Assembly (NCBI RefSeq): GCF_937616625.2
Contig: NC_065570.1
Span: forward strand, 16,812,001 to 16,876,000
DNA from: Mercurialis annua
Lineage: Eukaryota; Streptophyta; Magnoliopsida; Malpighiales; Euphorbiaceae
Direction of reading: 5' to 3'
DNA length: 64,000 bases
The stretch's first letter is position 1; each line of letters begins with the position of its first letter. Below the pieces are notes generated by a model. That model was not told where the DNA came from. It ran no database searches and was given only the letters and a program-made list of their open reading frames with translations. Below, piece after piece: positions 10,982 to 22,868 of this stretch. Made by a program: the position numbers and the translations under genes.

Positions 10982-12729
10982 GACCTCTTACGTTTTTAAA
11001 ACCCTATTTTGTTCATTCTTTAGTTTTCTATCAACCCTAGCCAACTTTTATTATCAAAGGCTCTCTGAAACACTCAACAATTCATCCCTCTCCATTGATT
11101 ATGAATCTTGTAAGTGTTCACGTCATGTTGCTTATTTCATTTGATATTATTAATATCGTTTTAATTTATATCTCGTTTGTTCTAGCTTTAATCTGAGTTG
11201 GGTTTTCTCGTTACATCAGTAAACAACATTCTCACTAATCCCTACGCGTTGGTATTGAGTTCGGTACGTAAAACGTATTCGTTTAGCCGTTGTTTCGAAC
11301 ACCGATGTTGTGTATATTTGCTGCCGTTTCTCTTTGGTTATTTTTTGCCGTTATTGTTGATTTCAGAGGTTATAATGAGTTGTTGTTATCATAATTTTTG
11401 GTTAGAAACGTTAGTCTCAGTTTCCCTTTGAGTTTTGCGATTTAACATTCCTTGTTGCGGTTGTGTTTTCGTTGCTCATGGTGCTGCCAATTGAGTTCTT
11501 GATTACTGAATTGATTTTTGCCTTAGTGAAAACTATAATCTCACGTTGCTTATTAATAATGTAACTTAGTTATTGTGACTTGTTGGTTGATATCATTACC
11601 ATTAAGTGTTAGAATTCTTTGCTTATATGAAAGCCTGTTCTGTTGGGTTAGTTACTGTTTAGCATGAGATTATGCTGTGATTTCTGGAATTTCTAAATTA
11701 AATTACCATAGTGCTTGGGTTTTTGATAATAATTTGGATATTAGTTGATTGGTTTTTGTTTCGATTCCTAAACTACCAATTATTAACGTTAATCAAATCT
11801 AAAAATAAGTTATTGGATTTTATTTGAATCATGGTTTATAATAATTTAGAACGTTAATAATCTCTTAATCGAATAATTACTTGAGTAATTATTATTTTGT
11901 AAAATAGTGGCAATTATTTATAATCTTTTAATTGGGATAATTATTTAGGTAACTATCGTTTAAGAATTTTAGATTGTTGTATCAAATTGGTTAAATTATA
12001 GATTTAGTTTTAAAACGTTTTCTTAACTTATTTTTGTTAAGTACTTGATTGTAACTTGTGTTACTTGGATTTAAAGCTATTGAGTTCTACTTTGAATTTG
12101 ATTAAATTTTTTATTAAGATTTTTTTTTATATATATAATTATAAACTATAGTTTATAATTTGGATAATATTTTATTTTATCGAGTTGTCTTTAGAGTTAT
12201 AAACTCTGGTTTATAGGTTGATAAAATATTTGGGTCAGGCTAGACTTGGGTCGCCCGACATGTGAGGTTAGCTTGGTAGTTATCGGTAACTCGGCTAACC
12301 CACTATTTTGGAAATTGGATTGTTTTATTATTTAATGTTGTTTAAATAATATTTTCTGAATTTGATTTTAAAGCGAGAACTCAATAGACTTGTCTTGTTT
12401 ACTTTTGTTGTTTATCTGAGTATATCATTTACTCTGGATTGCTTTACCTTAACTTGTTGTTTGTGCTAGTCCTATGTGATTTTTAGTACTCTATAGAGTT
12501 AGGGTCGTTTTAATAATTATTTATATTGTTTAGACTCGTCGACCCTTCGTGCTTCAGAGGCGAAACATGATTAGATTGCTTGCCAGGTTATCACGTGGAT
12601 TGACAAGTAGTGAGTTTGTACTTACTATTTACCGCTTTATTAAGTAAATTGTTATTTTGATATATAAATATATACTGTACATATATTTCGAACTGTTTTT
12701 CCATTATGGCTCTTAGTTGGAACATGCTA

Positions 12730-12748
12730 CCTAATGGGCATCATTAGG
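12730..12748 (+). other. Conserved LTR hairpin (CCTAATG/CATTAGG)
   Basis: CCTAATGGGCATCATTAGG forms a perfect 7-bp stem with a GGCAT loop. The same element is at 14107-14125 (+) and, on the minus strand, at 23634-23652, 28794-28812 and, with one lost pair, 638-656. Subfamilies at 38726 and 54709 keep the stem with different bases. Confidence 0.8.
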
Positions 12749-13517
12749 ACTGCGTGTGCACCAGTATTGATCTAGATAAGGTATGTGATATGTGGGGGTA
12801 ACTCGGTGGTAGCTTAGCTCTCGGGACCCAGTAGAGTAACTCGGTGTAGCTCAGCTCTCAGGACTCCGGTTATGGTTTAAGTGTGGTCGGTGGTAACTCG
12901 GGGTAGCTCAGCTCTCGGAACCAGGCCTTTCGGTATAAAGTGTATAAGTTAGAATATTGTGCTTAGGGTTTCAACTATTATATGTAATGTTTATGTTAAA
13001 TGTTTTAAAAGGGTTTTAAAGGTTTTCCACTTGATAAATATAAATAGTGGTATGAACTCATCTCAGTATATCTGACCCCGTTGTTTTCCCAATTTTTTCA
13101 GGGTTATGATATGAGCGAGTCAGTTACTCTCCGATTCTTTATTTCCTCGAAGATTTTACTTTATTTAATAAAGTTATTAAACTGATTTTATTCTTAGACC
13201 ACAGTAGTAATTAGAAATCTTATATGTCTAATACTTGTTATAAACTTATTCAATGGATTATTGTTGTTTGACATTCTTATATTAACTTGGGTTAATACGT
13301 ATATCTGCCATGTTTAAGACTCAGAGTTGGCTGAGCACTTTATAATAAATGTTGTATATTATGAACTACTAGAACTAGCGTGAAGTCTCGGTTGCCCCCG
13401 AGCATTGGTTTTCTTGCAGGTTTATATATTTGTTGGTTATCCGCAAAGCTACAGGTTTTGGTACAACCATACCCATACCATGGCGCCGGTCGTGATCCAT
13501 GAAATTGGGTCGTGACA

Positions 13518-13522
13518 TTGAA
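13518..13522 (+). repeat. Target site duplication TTGAA (right)
   Basis: A perfect match to 3256-3260 directly after the 3' LTR terminus. Confidence 0.93.
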
Positions 13523-14893
13523 TTCGAAGTTATTGAGTTTTCTTTTAATGGTTAATCATTTTATCAAATTATTTTTATAAATATAACTCGGGTTATATTT
13601 GATAAACGTTTTGAGTTGGGTTAGACTTGAGTCACCCGACTGGTGAGGTTAGCTTGGTAGTTATTCGTTTCTCGGATAACCCACTATTTGGAAATTACTT
13701 ATTATTTGAAGTTTATTAAATAATATTTTTAAATTGGATTTTAAAACAAGAACTCAATAGACTTGTATTAAATGGACGTTATTACTTATTGGGTATTTTG
13801 TGTTGTTTTAGATTATTTTTTTTCCGACGTTTTATTTTGTGCTAGTTCTATGTGGTGTCTAGTACTCTCTAGAGTTAGGGTATGTTTTTTAATAATTATT
13901 TATATTGTCTAGACCCGTCGACCGTTCGTGCTACAAAGACGAACCAGGAGTAGTTGCTTGCCGGTTTTCACGTGGATTAGCAAGCAGTGAGTTTGTACTT
14001 AATATTTACCGCTTTATTAAGTAAATTGTTATTTTAGTATTAAATATATACTGTACGTATATTTCAAACTGTTTTTTATATTATGTCTTCTAGTTGGAAC
14101 ATGCTGCCTAATGGGCATCATTAGGACTATGTGCGCACCAGTAATGATCTGGGTAAGGTATATTGTGAAATGTGGTAACTCGGTGTGAGCATAGCTCTCG
14201 GGACCAGGTAGAGTAACTCGGTGTAGCTCAGCTCTTGGGACTCTGAATATGGTATAAGTGTGATCAGTGGTAACTCGGTGTAGCTTAACTCTCGAGACCA
14301 GGCCTATTGGATTGTGCATATTGTTTAGAATTGTGGATTAGGGTTCCAACTATTAATCGTAATATCATTGTTAAATGTTTTAAACGGTTTTAAAGGTTTT
14401 CCACTTAATAAATGTAAATAGTGGTATAAACTCATCTCAGTATATCCGACCCCGTTGTTTTCCCAATTTTCCAGGGTTATGATTTGAGAGAGTCTGCAGA
14501 TCTCCGTTCTTTATTTTTCTTGGAGGTTTCATTTATTTTGATAAACTGTAAAACTATTTTATTCTTAGACCGCAGTAGTAACTATACGTCTTTATTTTAT
14601 TCTAGTTGTTTGTCGGATTGGTTAGACTGGATTATTATTGATTTGGCAATGTTATATGATTATTTGGAATTATTTACGTTATACCTGTTTAAGACCAGTA
14701 TTGGGAAAGCATGTTATATAAATGTTGAATATTATACTGCTAGAATTAGGCTGAAGTCTCGGTTGCCCCCGAGCATTGGTTTTCTTGCAGGTTTATTATA
14801 ATTGTATGTTAACCGAAAGGCTAGCTACGGGTTTTGGTCCTACATTACCCATACCCTAGCGCCGGTCAGGATTCATGAAAATGGGTCGTGACA
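13523..14893 (+). mobile_element. LTR relic, right part (complete 3' end)
   Basis: It continues the plus-strand LTR interrupted by the LARD. It contains the GGGTTAGACTTGAGTCACCCGAC region, a hairpin at 14107-14125, three CTCTCGGGACCAGG-type repeats (about 14175-14310), acceptor-like TTTTCCAG near 14474 and TTTTCTTGCAG near 14789, and the conserved end GGGTCGTGACA at 14893. Satellite DNA follows at once. No PBS follows, so this was a solo LTR or a 3' LTR. The 105-codon frame at 14484-14801 is an LTR frame and is not supported as a gene. Confidence 0.88.
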
Positions 14894-17800
14894 GTTACGA
14901 AAAAAATACTAATGTTTCACCTTTTTAGTGATTTAAGCGAAACGTTTAAAACGTTACGAAACAAGTTCTAATGTTTCACCTTTTGAGCAATCTAAGCCAA
15001 AAGTTTAAAACGTTACGAAAAAAATCCTAACGTTTCACCTTTTTAGCGATATAAGCCGAACGTTTAAAACATTACAAAACAAATCGAAACATTTAAAACA
15101 TTACAAAACAAATCCAAATGTTTCACATTTTTAGCAATTTAAGCCAAATGTTTAAAATGTTATGAAACCAATACAAATGTTTGAAACGTTATGAAAGAAG
15201 TCCAAACGCTTCACCTTTTTAGCGATTTAAGCCAAACGTTTAAAACGTTACGAAATAGATCCTAACGTTTCACCTTTTTAGCGATTTAAGCCAAACGTTT
15301 AAAACTTTCTGAAACAAATCTTAACGTTTCACCTTTTTAGCTATTTAAGCCAAACGTTTCCAAACGTCATGAAACAAATCCATAAGTTTCACATTTTTAT
15401 AGATTTAAGCCAAACGTTTAAATCGTTACAAAACCAATCCAAACGTTTAAAACGTTACGAAACTAAATCCTAACTTTCCCGATTTTAGCGAATTAAGCCA
15501 AACGTTTAGAACATTTCGATACAAATCCAAACGGTTAAAACGTTACGAAGCAAATCCAAACGTTTCACCTTTTTAGAAATTTAAGCTAAACGATTTAAAT
15601 ATTAGGAAACAAATCCAAGCGTTTGACCTTTTTAGCGATTTAGGCCAAAATTTTAAAATGTTACGAAACAAATCCAAACATTTAAAATGTTACGAAACAA
15701 ATACTAAAGTTTCCCCTTTTTAGTGATTTAAGCCAAACGTTTAAAACGTTGCGAAACAAATCCTAGTGTTTCACCTTTTTAAAGAATTAGGCCAAACTCT
15801 TAAAAAGTTATGAAATAAATCAACACGTTTAAAATGTTACGTAACAAATCCTAACATTTCACCTTTTGAGCAATTTAAGCCAAAAGTTTAAAACGTTACG
15901 AAACAAATTCAACATTTAAGCGATACAAGCCAAACGTTTAAAACATTACAAAATAAATCCAAACATTTAAAATATTACGAAACAAATCCAAATGTTTCAC
16001 ATTTTTAGCAATTTAAGCCAAACGTTTAAAATGTTATGAAACCAATCCAAATGTTTCAAACATTACAAAACAAATCAAAACGTTTCATCTTTTTAGCGAT
16101 TTAAGCCAAATGTTTAAAACGTTACCAAACCAATCCAGACGTTTAAAACGTTACGAAACAAATCCTAACGTTTCACCTTTTTAGCGATTTAAGCCAAACA
16201 TTTAAAACGTTATGAAACAAATCCAAATGTTTTAAACGTTAGGTAACACATCCAAACGTTTCCCCTTTTTGGTGGTTTAAGCCAAACATTTAAAACGTTA
16301 CGAAACCAATCCAAACGTTTAAAACGTTACGAAACCAATCCTAAACTTTCACCTTTTTTAGTGATATAAGCCAAACGTATACAAACGTTGCGAAACAGAT
16401 CCCAACTTTTCACCTTTTTATCAATTTAATCCAAACATTTAAAATGTTACGAAACCAATCCAAACATTTAAAATGTTACGAAACCAATCCAAATATTTAA
16501 AATGTTACGAAACCAATCCAAACGTTTATACCGTTACGAAACAAATCCAAACATTTTCACCTTTTTAGAAATTTAAGCTAAACTTTATAAACATTAGGAA
16601 ACAAATCCAAACGTTTCACTTTTTTAGCAATTTAAGGTAAACATTTAAAATGTTACGAAACAAGGTTTAAAACGTTACAAATAAAATCCTAAAGATTCTC
16701 CTTTTTAGTAATTTAAGCCAATCGTTTAAAACGTTACGAAACAAATCTAAATGTTTAAAACGTTACGAAACAAATCCAAACGTTTAAAACTTTACGAAAC
16801 AAATCCTAAACTTTCACCTTTTTTAGTGATTTAAGCTAAACGTTTACAAACATTGGGAAACTAATCCAAATGTTTCACCTTTTTATCTATTTAAGCCACT
16901 TGTTTAAAATGTTACGAAACCAATCCAAACGTTTAAAACGTTACGAAACAAGTCCAAATGTTTTCACCTTTTTAGAAATTTAAGTTAAACGTTTTAAACA
17001 TTAGGAAACATATCTAAACGTTTCACCTTTTTAGCGATTTAAGCCAAACGTTTAAAACGTTCCGAAACCAATCCAAAGGTTTAAAGCGTTACGAATAAAA
17101 TCCTAAGTTTTACCTTTTTAGTGATTTAAGCAAACCGTTTAAAACGCTACGAAACAACTCCTAATATTTCACCTTTTTAAAGATTTAAGCCAAACGTTTA
17201 AAACGTTACGAAACAAATCCAAACGTTTCACGTTTTTAGCGATTTAAGCCAAACGTTTAAAACGTTACGGAACAAATCCAAACGTTTAAAACTTTACGTA
17301 AAAAATCCTAAACGTTCACCTTTTTTAGTGATTTAAGCCAAACGTTTACAAACGTTGTGAAACAAATCTAAATATTTCACCTTTTTATCTATTTAAGCCA
17401 AACGTTTAAAATGTTACAAAACCAATCCAAACATTTAAAACGTTAAACAAATCCAAACGTTTTCACCTTTTTAGAAATTTAAGCTAAATTTTTTAAACAT
17501 TAGGAAACAAATCCAAACGTTTCACCTTTTAGCGATTTAAGCCAAATGTTTAAAACGTTCCGAAACAAATCCAAAGGTTTAAAACGTTATGAAGGAAATC
17601 CTAAGTTTCACCTTTTTAGTGATTTAAGCAAAACGTTTAAAACGTTACGAAACAACTCCTAATGTTTCACCTTTTTAAAAATTTAAGCCAAACGTTTAAA
17701 ACGTTACGAATCAAATACAAACGTTTCACGTTTTTAGCGATTTAAGCCAAACGTTTAAAACGTTAAGGAACAAATCCAAACGTTTAAAATTTTACGTAAT

Positions 17801-20800
17801 AAATCCTAACGTTCAACCTTTTTAGAGATTTAAGCCAAAAGTTTAAAACGTTACAAAATAAATCCGGACATTTCACCTTTTTATCTATTTAAGCAAAACT
17901 TTTAAAACGTTACAAAACAAATTCAAACGTTTAAAACGTTACGAATCAAATCCAAATATTTCACCTTTTTAGCAATTTAAACCTAACGCTTAAAACAATA
18001 CGAAACCAATCCAAACGTTTAAAACGTTACGAACAAATCCAAACATTTCACCTATTTAGCGATTTAAGCCAAATGTTTAAAATGTTATGAAACCAATCCA
18101 GACGTTTAAAACGTTACGAAACAAATCCTAACATTTAACCTTTTTAGCGATTTAAGCCAAACGTTTAAAACGTTATGAAACAAATCCAAATGTTTTAAAC
18201 GTTAGGTAACACATCCAAACGTTTCTTCTTTTTGGCGGTATAAGCCAAACATTTAAAACGTTACGAAACCAATCCAAACGTTTGAAACGTTGCGAAACAA
18301 ATCCTAAACTTGCACCTTTTTAGTGATATAAGCCAAACGTTTACAAACGTTGCAAAACAGATCCAAACTTTTCACCTTCTTCTCAATTTAATCCAAACAT
18401 TTAAAATGTTACGAAACCACTCCAAACATTTAAAATGTGAAACCAATCCAAACGTTTATAATGTTACGAAACAAATCCAAACATTTTCACCTTTTTAGAA
18501 ATTTAAGCTAAACTTTATAAACATTAGGAAACAAATCCAAACGTTTCACTTTTTTAGCGATTTAAGTCAAACATTTAAAATGTTACGAAACCAATCCAAA
18601 CTTTTGAAACATTACGAAACAAATCCAAACGTTTCACCTTTTTAGCAATTTAAGCCTAACGCTTAAAACGTTACGAAACCAATCCAAACGTTTAAAATGT
18701 TACAAACAAATCCAAACATTTCACTTTTTTAGCGATTTCAGCCAAATGTTTAAAACGTTATGAAACCAATCCAGACGTTTAAAATGTTACGAAACAAATC
18801 CTAACATTTCCCCTTTTTAGCGACTTAAGCCAAATGTTTAAAACGTTATGAAACCAATCCACATGTTTTAAACATTAGGTAACACATCCAAACGTTTCCC
18901 CTTCTAGGCGGTTTAAGCCAAACATTTAAAACGTTACGACACCAATCCAAACGTTTAAAACGTTGCGAAACAAATCCAAAACTTTCACTTGTTTTAGTGA
19001 TATAAGCCTAAAGTTTACAAACGTGCGAAACAGATCCAATCTTTTCACCTTTTTATCAATTTAATCCAAGCATTTAAAATGTTAAGAAACCAATCCAAAC
19101 ATTAAAAAACGTTACGAAATAAATCCAATCATTTTCATATTTTTAGAAATTTAAGCTAAACTTTATAAACATTAGGAAACAAATCCAAACGTTTCACTTT
19201 TTTTGCGATCAACCAAACATTTAAAACGTTATGAAACAAATCCTAAAGATTCACTGTTCTAGCTATTTAAGAAAAACATTTAAAACGTTACGGAACAAAT
19301 CCAAACGTTTAAAACGTTACGGAACAAATCCAAACGTTTAAAACTTTACGTAATAAATCCTAACGTTTAACCTTTTTAGATATTTAAACCAAAAGTTTAA
19401 AACATTACAAAACAAATCCTAACGTTTCTCCTTTTTAGCAATATAAGCGAAACTTTTAAAACGTTACAAAACAAATTCAAACGTTTCAAACGTTACGAAA
19501 CAAATCCAAACGTTTCACCTTTTTTAGCAATTTAAGCCTAACGCTTAAAACGTTACGAAACCAATCCAAACGATTAAAACGTTACGAACAAATCCAAACG
19601 TTTTATCGTTTTAGCAATTTAAGCCAAACGTTTACAAAAGTTACGAAACAAATCCAAACGTTTCAACTTTATAGCGATTTAAGCCAAACATTTAAAACGT
19701 TACAAAACCAATCAAAATGTTTAAAATGTTACGAAAGAAATCCTAACGTTTCACCCTTTTAGCGATTTAAGCCAAACGTTTAAAACATTACGAAACAAAT
19801 CAAAATGGTTGAAACGCTACGTAACAAATCCTAATCTTTCGCCTTTTAGCGATTTAAGACAAATGTTTAAAATGTTACGAAACCAATCCAAACATTAAAA
19901 ACATTACGAAACAAATACAAACGTTTCAACTTTTTAATAATTTTAGCCCAACGTTTAAAATGAACGAAGCCAATCCAAACATTTAAAACGTTATGAAACA
20001 AATCGAAACGTTTCACCTTTTTAGCGATTTAGGTCAAATGTTTACAAACGATACGAAACAAATTAAAACTTTTCACCTTTTTAGCGATTTAAACCAACCG
20101 TTTAAAACGTTACGAAACCAATCCAAACGTTTAAAATATTACAAAACAAATCCTATCGTTTCAACTTTTTAACTATTTAAGCCAAACATTTAAAACGTTA
20201 TGAAACAAATCCAAATGGTTAAAAGGTTACGTACCAAACACTAATGTTTAAAACGTTACTTTTTAAATATTAGGGAACAAATCCAAACGTTTCACCATTT
20301 TAGTAATTTTAGCCCAACATTTAAAATGTACGAAACCAATCCAAATATTTAAAACGTTACGAAACAAATCCAAATGTTTCACCTTTTTAGTAATTTAGGT
20401 CTAATGTTTACAAACGTTACGAAACAAATTCAAACGTTTAACCTTTTTTGCGATTTAAACCAAACGTTTAAAACGTTACGAAACCAATCCAAACGTTTAA
20501 AACATTACAAAACAAATCCTATCGTTTCACCTTTTTAACGATTTAAGCTAAAAATTTAAAAAGTTACGAAACAAATCCAAATGATTAAAACATTACGTAA
20601 CAAATCCTAACGTTCCACCTTTTTAAGGATTTGAGCCAAACACTTAATAGGGTTCGAAACAATTCCAAACGTTTAAAACGTTATGAAACAAATTCAAACG
20701 TTTCGCCCTTTTAGAGGTTTAAGCCAAACGTTTAAAAACATAACAAAACAAACCTAAACATTTCCCTTTTTTAGCGATTTAAGCCAAACATTTAAAACGT

Positions 20801-21304
20801 TAAAAAACCAATCCGAATGTTTAAAACGTTACGAAACAAATCCTAACGTTTCACATTTTTTGCGATTTAAGCCAAATGTTTAAAACGTTACGAAACAAAT
20901 CCTAACGTTTCCCCTTTTTAGTGATTTAAGACAAACGTTTAAAACTATACGAAACAAATCTTAATGATTCACTATTTTAGCGATTTAAGAAAAACATTTA
21001 AAACGTTACGAAACAAATCCAAACGTTTCGCCTTTTTAAAGGTTTAAGCCAAACGTTTACAAACATTACAAAACAAATCCAAATGTTTCAACTTTGTAGC
21101 GATTTAAGCCAAACATTTAAAACATTACGAAACAATCCAAACGATTAAAACGTTAAGAAACAAATCCTAACATTTCACCTTTTTAGCGATTTAAGCCAAA
21201 CGTTTAAAACGTTACGAAACAGATCCTAACGTTTCACCTTCTTAGCGAATTAAGCCAAACGTTTAAAACTTTACGAAACAAATTCAAACGTTTTACCTTT
21301 TTAG

Positions 21305-21518
21305 GGAAGGGTTAATTACATATAAAATCACCACCATTATATGAAATTGCAAAAATAACACGACCTTTAAAACGGGGCAATTCAAGGCACCACCTTTCAT
21401 TTCTTTTCAAAACAACATTGGCATATTTTATTGGCGTTTTTGCTGACGTGGCATGACACGTGGAACTCCCACCGGTTGTCCAAGTCAGCAAAATTTTATC
21501 TAAAAACGTGCCCATTGG
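21305..21518. mobile_element. Mutator-like TIR-type fragment in satellite
   Basis: About 214 bp of non-satellite DNA starts GGAAGGGTTAATTACATATA and contains GCTGACGTGGCATGACACGTG and CACCGGTTGTCCAAGTCAGC. A start of GGGTTAATTACA followed by a GACGTGGCA block is typical of single Mutator-like terminal repeats in plants, and resembles in style (not sequence) the 270-bp TIRs at 48588 and 55574. No partner inverted copy and no clear 9-bp duplication are visible. By comparison with the paralogous satellite at about 42768-42850, some satellite was lost at the right junction. Probably a truncated end; the 67-codon reverse frame through it is not a gene. Confidence 0.55.
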
Positions 21519-22863
21519 TGTTTACAAACGTTTAAATCGTTACGAAACGAATCTAAACATTTAAAACGTTACGAAACAAATCCTAATATTTCCCCATTTT
21601 AGCGAATTAAGCCAAACATTTAGAACATTTCAAAATAAATTCAAACGTTTAAAACCTTACGAAGCAAATCTAAACGTTTCACTTTTTTTTAAAATTTAAG
21701 CTAAACGTTTTAAACATTAGGAAACAAATCCAAACGTTTCACCATTTTAGCGATTTAAGCAAAATTTTTAAAATTTTACGAAACAAATCCAAACATTTAC
21801 AACGTTACAAAAAAAATACTAAAGCTTCACCTTTTTAGTGATTTAAGCCAAACGTTTAAAACTTTACGAAACAAATCCTAAACTTTCACCTTTTTAAAGA
21901 TTTAAGACAAACGTTTAAAACGTTATGAAACAATTCCAAACGCTTAGAACGTTACGTAACAAATCCTACTGTTTCACTTTTTTAGCAATTTAAGCTAAAA
22001 GTTTAAAACGTTAGGAAACAAATCCTAACGTTTCACATTTGTAGTGATATAAACCAAACTTTTAAAACATTACAAAACAAATCCAAACGTTTAAAACGTT
22101 ACAAAAAAAATCCAAATGTTTCACATTTTTAGCAATTTAAGCCTAACGTTTAATACGTAAACCAATCCAAATGTATAAAACGTTATGAAATAAATCCAAA
22201 CATTTAACATTTTTAGCGATTTAAGCCAAACGTTTAAAAACGATACAAAATAAATCAAAACGTTTCACCTTTTTTGCGATTTAAGCCAAACGTTTAAAAC
22301 GTTACGAAACCAATCTAGACGTTTACGACGTTATGAAACAAATCCTAACGTTTCACCTTTTTGGAGATATAAGACAAACGTTTAAAACGTTACGAAACAA
22401 ATCTAGACGTTTAAGACATTATGAAACAAATACTAATGTGTCACCTTTTTGGAGATATAAGCCAAACGTTTAAAACGTGATGAAACCAATCTAGACGTTT
22501 AAGACGTTATGAAACAAATCATAACGTTTCACCTTTTTAGCGGTTTAAGAGAAACGTTTAAAACGTTTTAAAACAAATCCAAACGCTTAAAACGTTACAA
22601 AACAAATCCTAAACTTTCACCTTTTTAGTGATTTAAGCCAAACGTTTACAAAAGTTACGAAAAATATCCAAACGTTTCACCTTTTTATCAATTTAATCCG
22701 AACGTTTAAAATGTTACGAAATCAATACAAACGTTTAAAACGTTACGAAACAAATCCAAACATTTTCACCTTTTTAGAAATTAAAGCTAAACTTTTTAAA
22801 CATTAGGAAATAAATCCAAACGTTTCACCTTTTTAACGATTTAAACCAAACGTTTAAAATGGT

Positions 22864-22868
22864 ACGAT
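22864..22868. repeat. Target site duplication ACGAT (left)
   Basis: ACGAT precedes the LTR end at 22869 and recurs at 27024-27028 where satellite resumes. The uninterrupted paralog near 47075-47095 (GTACGAAACAAATC) shows the expected empty site with a single copy. Confidence 0.7.

Larger units (their letters stand above)
3261..13517 (+). mobile_element. Complete non-autonomous LTR retrotransposon (LARD type)
   Basis: The element is 10,257 bp: a 5' LTR (3261-6081), a four-base spacer, a primer binding site (6086-6097), about 4.5 kb of non-coding internal DNA, a polypurine tract (10575-10584) and a 3' LTR (10586-13517), flanked by perfect TTGAA duplications. The internal region has no reading frame above about 94 codons and no recognisable gag, protease, reverse transcriptase, RNase H or integrase, so movement would depend on proteins from another element. 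Long LTRs plus a long, gene-free interior is the LARD architecture. The LTRs are related but visibly diverged (substitutions, a 137-bp deletion in the 5' LTR), so the insertion is not recent. The PBS and PPT type fit Ty3/gypsy-like partners, but the autonomous family cannot be named from this window. Confidence 0.93.
10586..13517 (+). repeat. 3' LTR of the LARD
   Basis: It spans 2,932 bp from TGTAATATCCTG to GGTCGTGACA. Landmarks in order are a U3 with a 20-bp perfect palindrome (10912-10931), a TATA-like box (10972-10981), a splice-donor-like TCTT/GTAAGTG (GT at 11110), a CACGTG box near 12593, a hairpin (12730-12748), three AGCTCTCGGGACC-type repeats (about 12795-12920), acceptor-like TTTTTTCAG (AG at 13100-13101) and TTTTCTTGCAG (AG at 13418-13419), and a terminal conserved block of about 100 bp. 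It is followed by the right-hand TTGAA duplication. Confidence 0.94.
14894..22868. repeat. Satellite array, block 1
   Basis: AT-rich tandem DNA of two alternating modules. Module A is about 30 bp (CACCTTTTTAGCGATTTAAG then CCAAACGTTT). Module B is about 29 bp (AAAACGTTACGAAACAAATC then CAAACGTTT). A-B gives a 59-bp unit and A-B-B an 88-bp unit. Most variation is in AACGTT becoming AACATT or AATGTT, i.e. CpG decay. Frames such as the 62-codon one at 18310 are satellite shadows. The block is interrupted by a DNA-transposon fragment at 21305-21518. I do not recognise the family. Confidence 0.95.

Noticed and set aside
14484..14801. 105-codon frame in LTR relic
   Set aside because: It covers the conserved splice-acceptor and terminal region of the LTR. 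Homologous positions in other LTRs are closed.
18310..18498. Open reading frame of 62 codons, and similar ones at 34160, 55743 and 57535
   Set aside because: They are satellite modules read in a frame without stops. They are repetitive (QTFKTL, NPNVSPF patterns), lack family similarity and are not maintained between units.
14894..22868. CRISPR-like impression from ~30-bp repeats
   Set aside because: Repeats are contiguous and imperfect with no unique spacers, in eukaryotic context. They are satellite modules.
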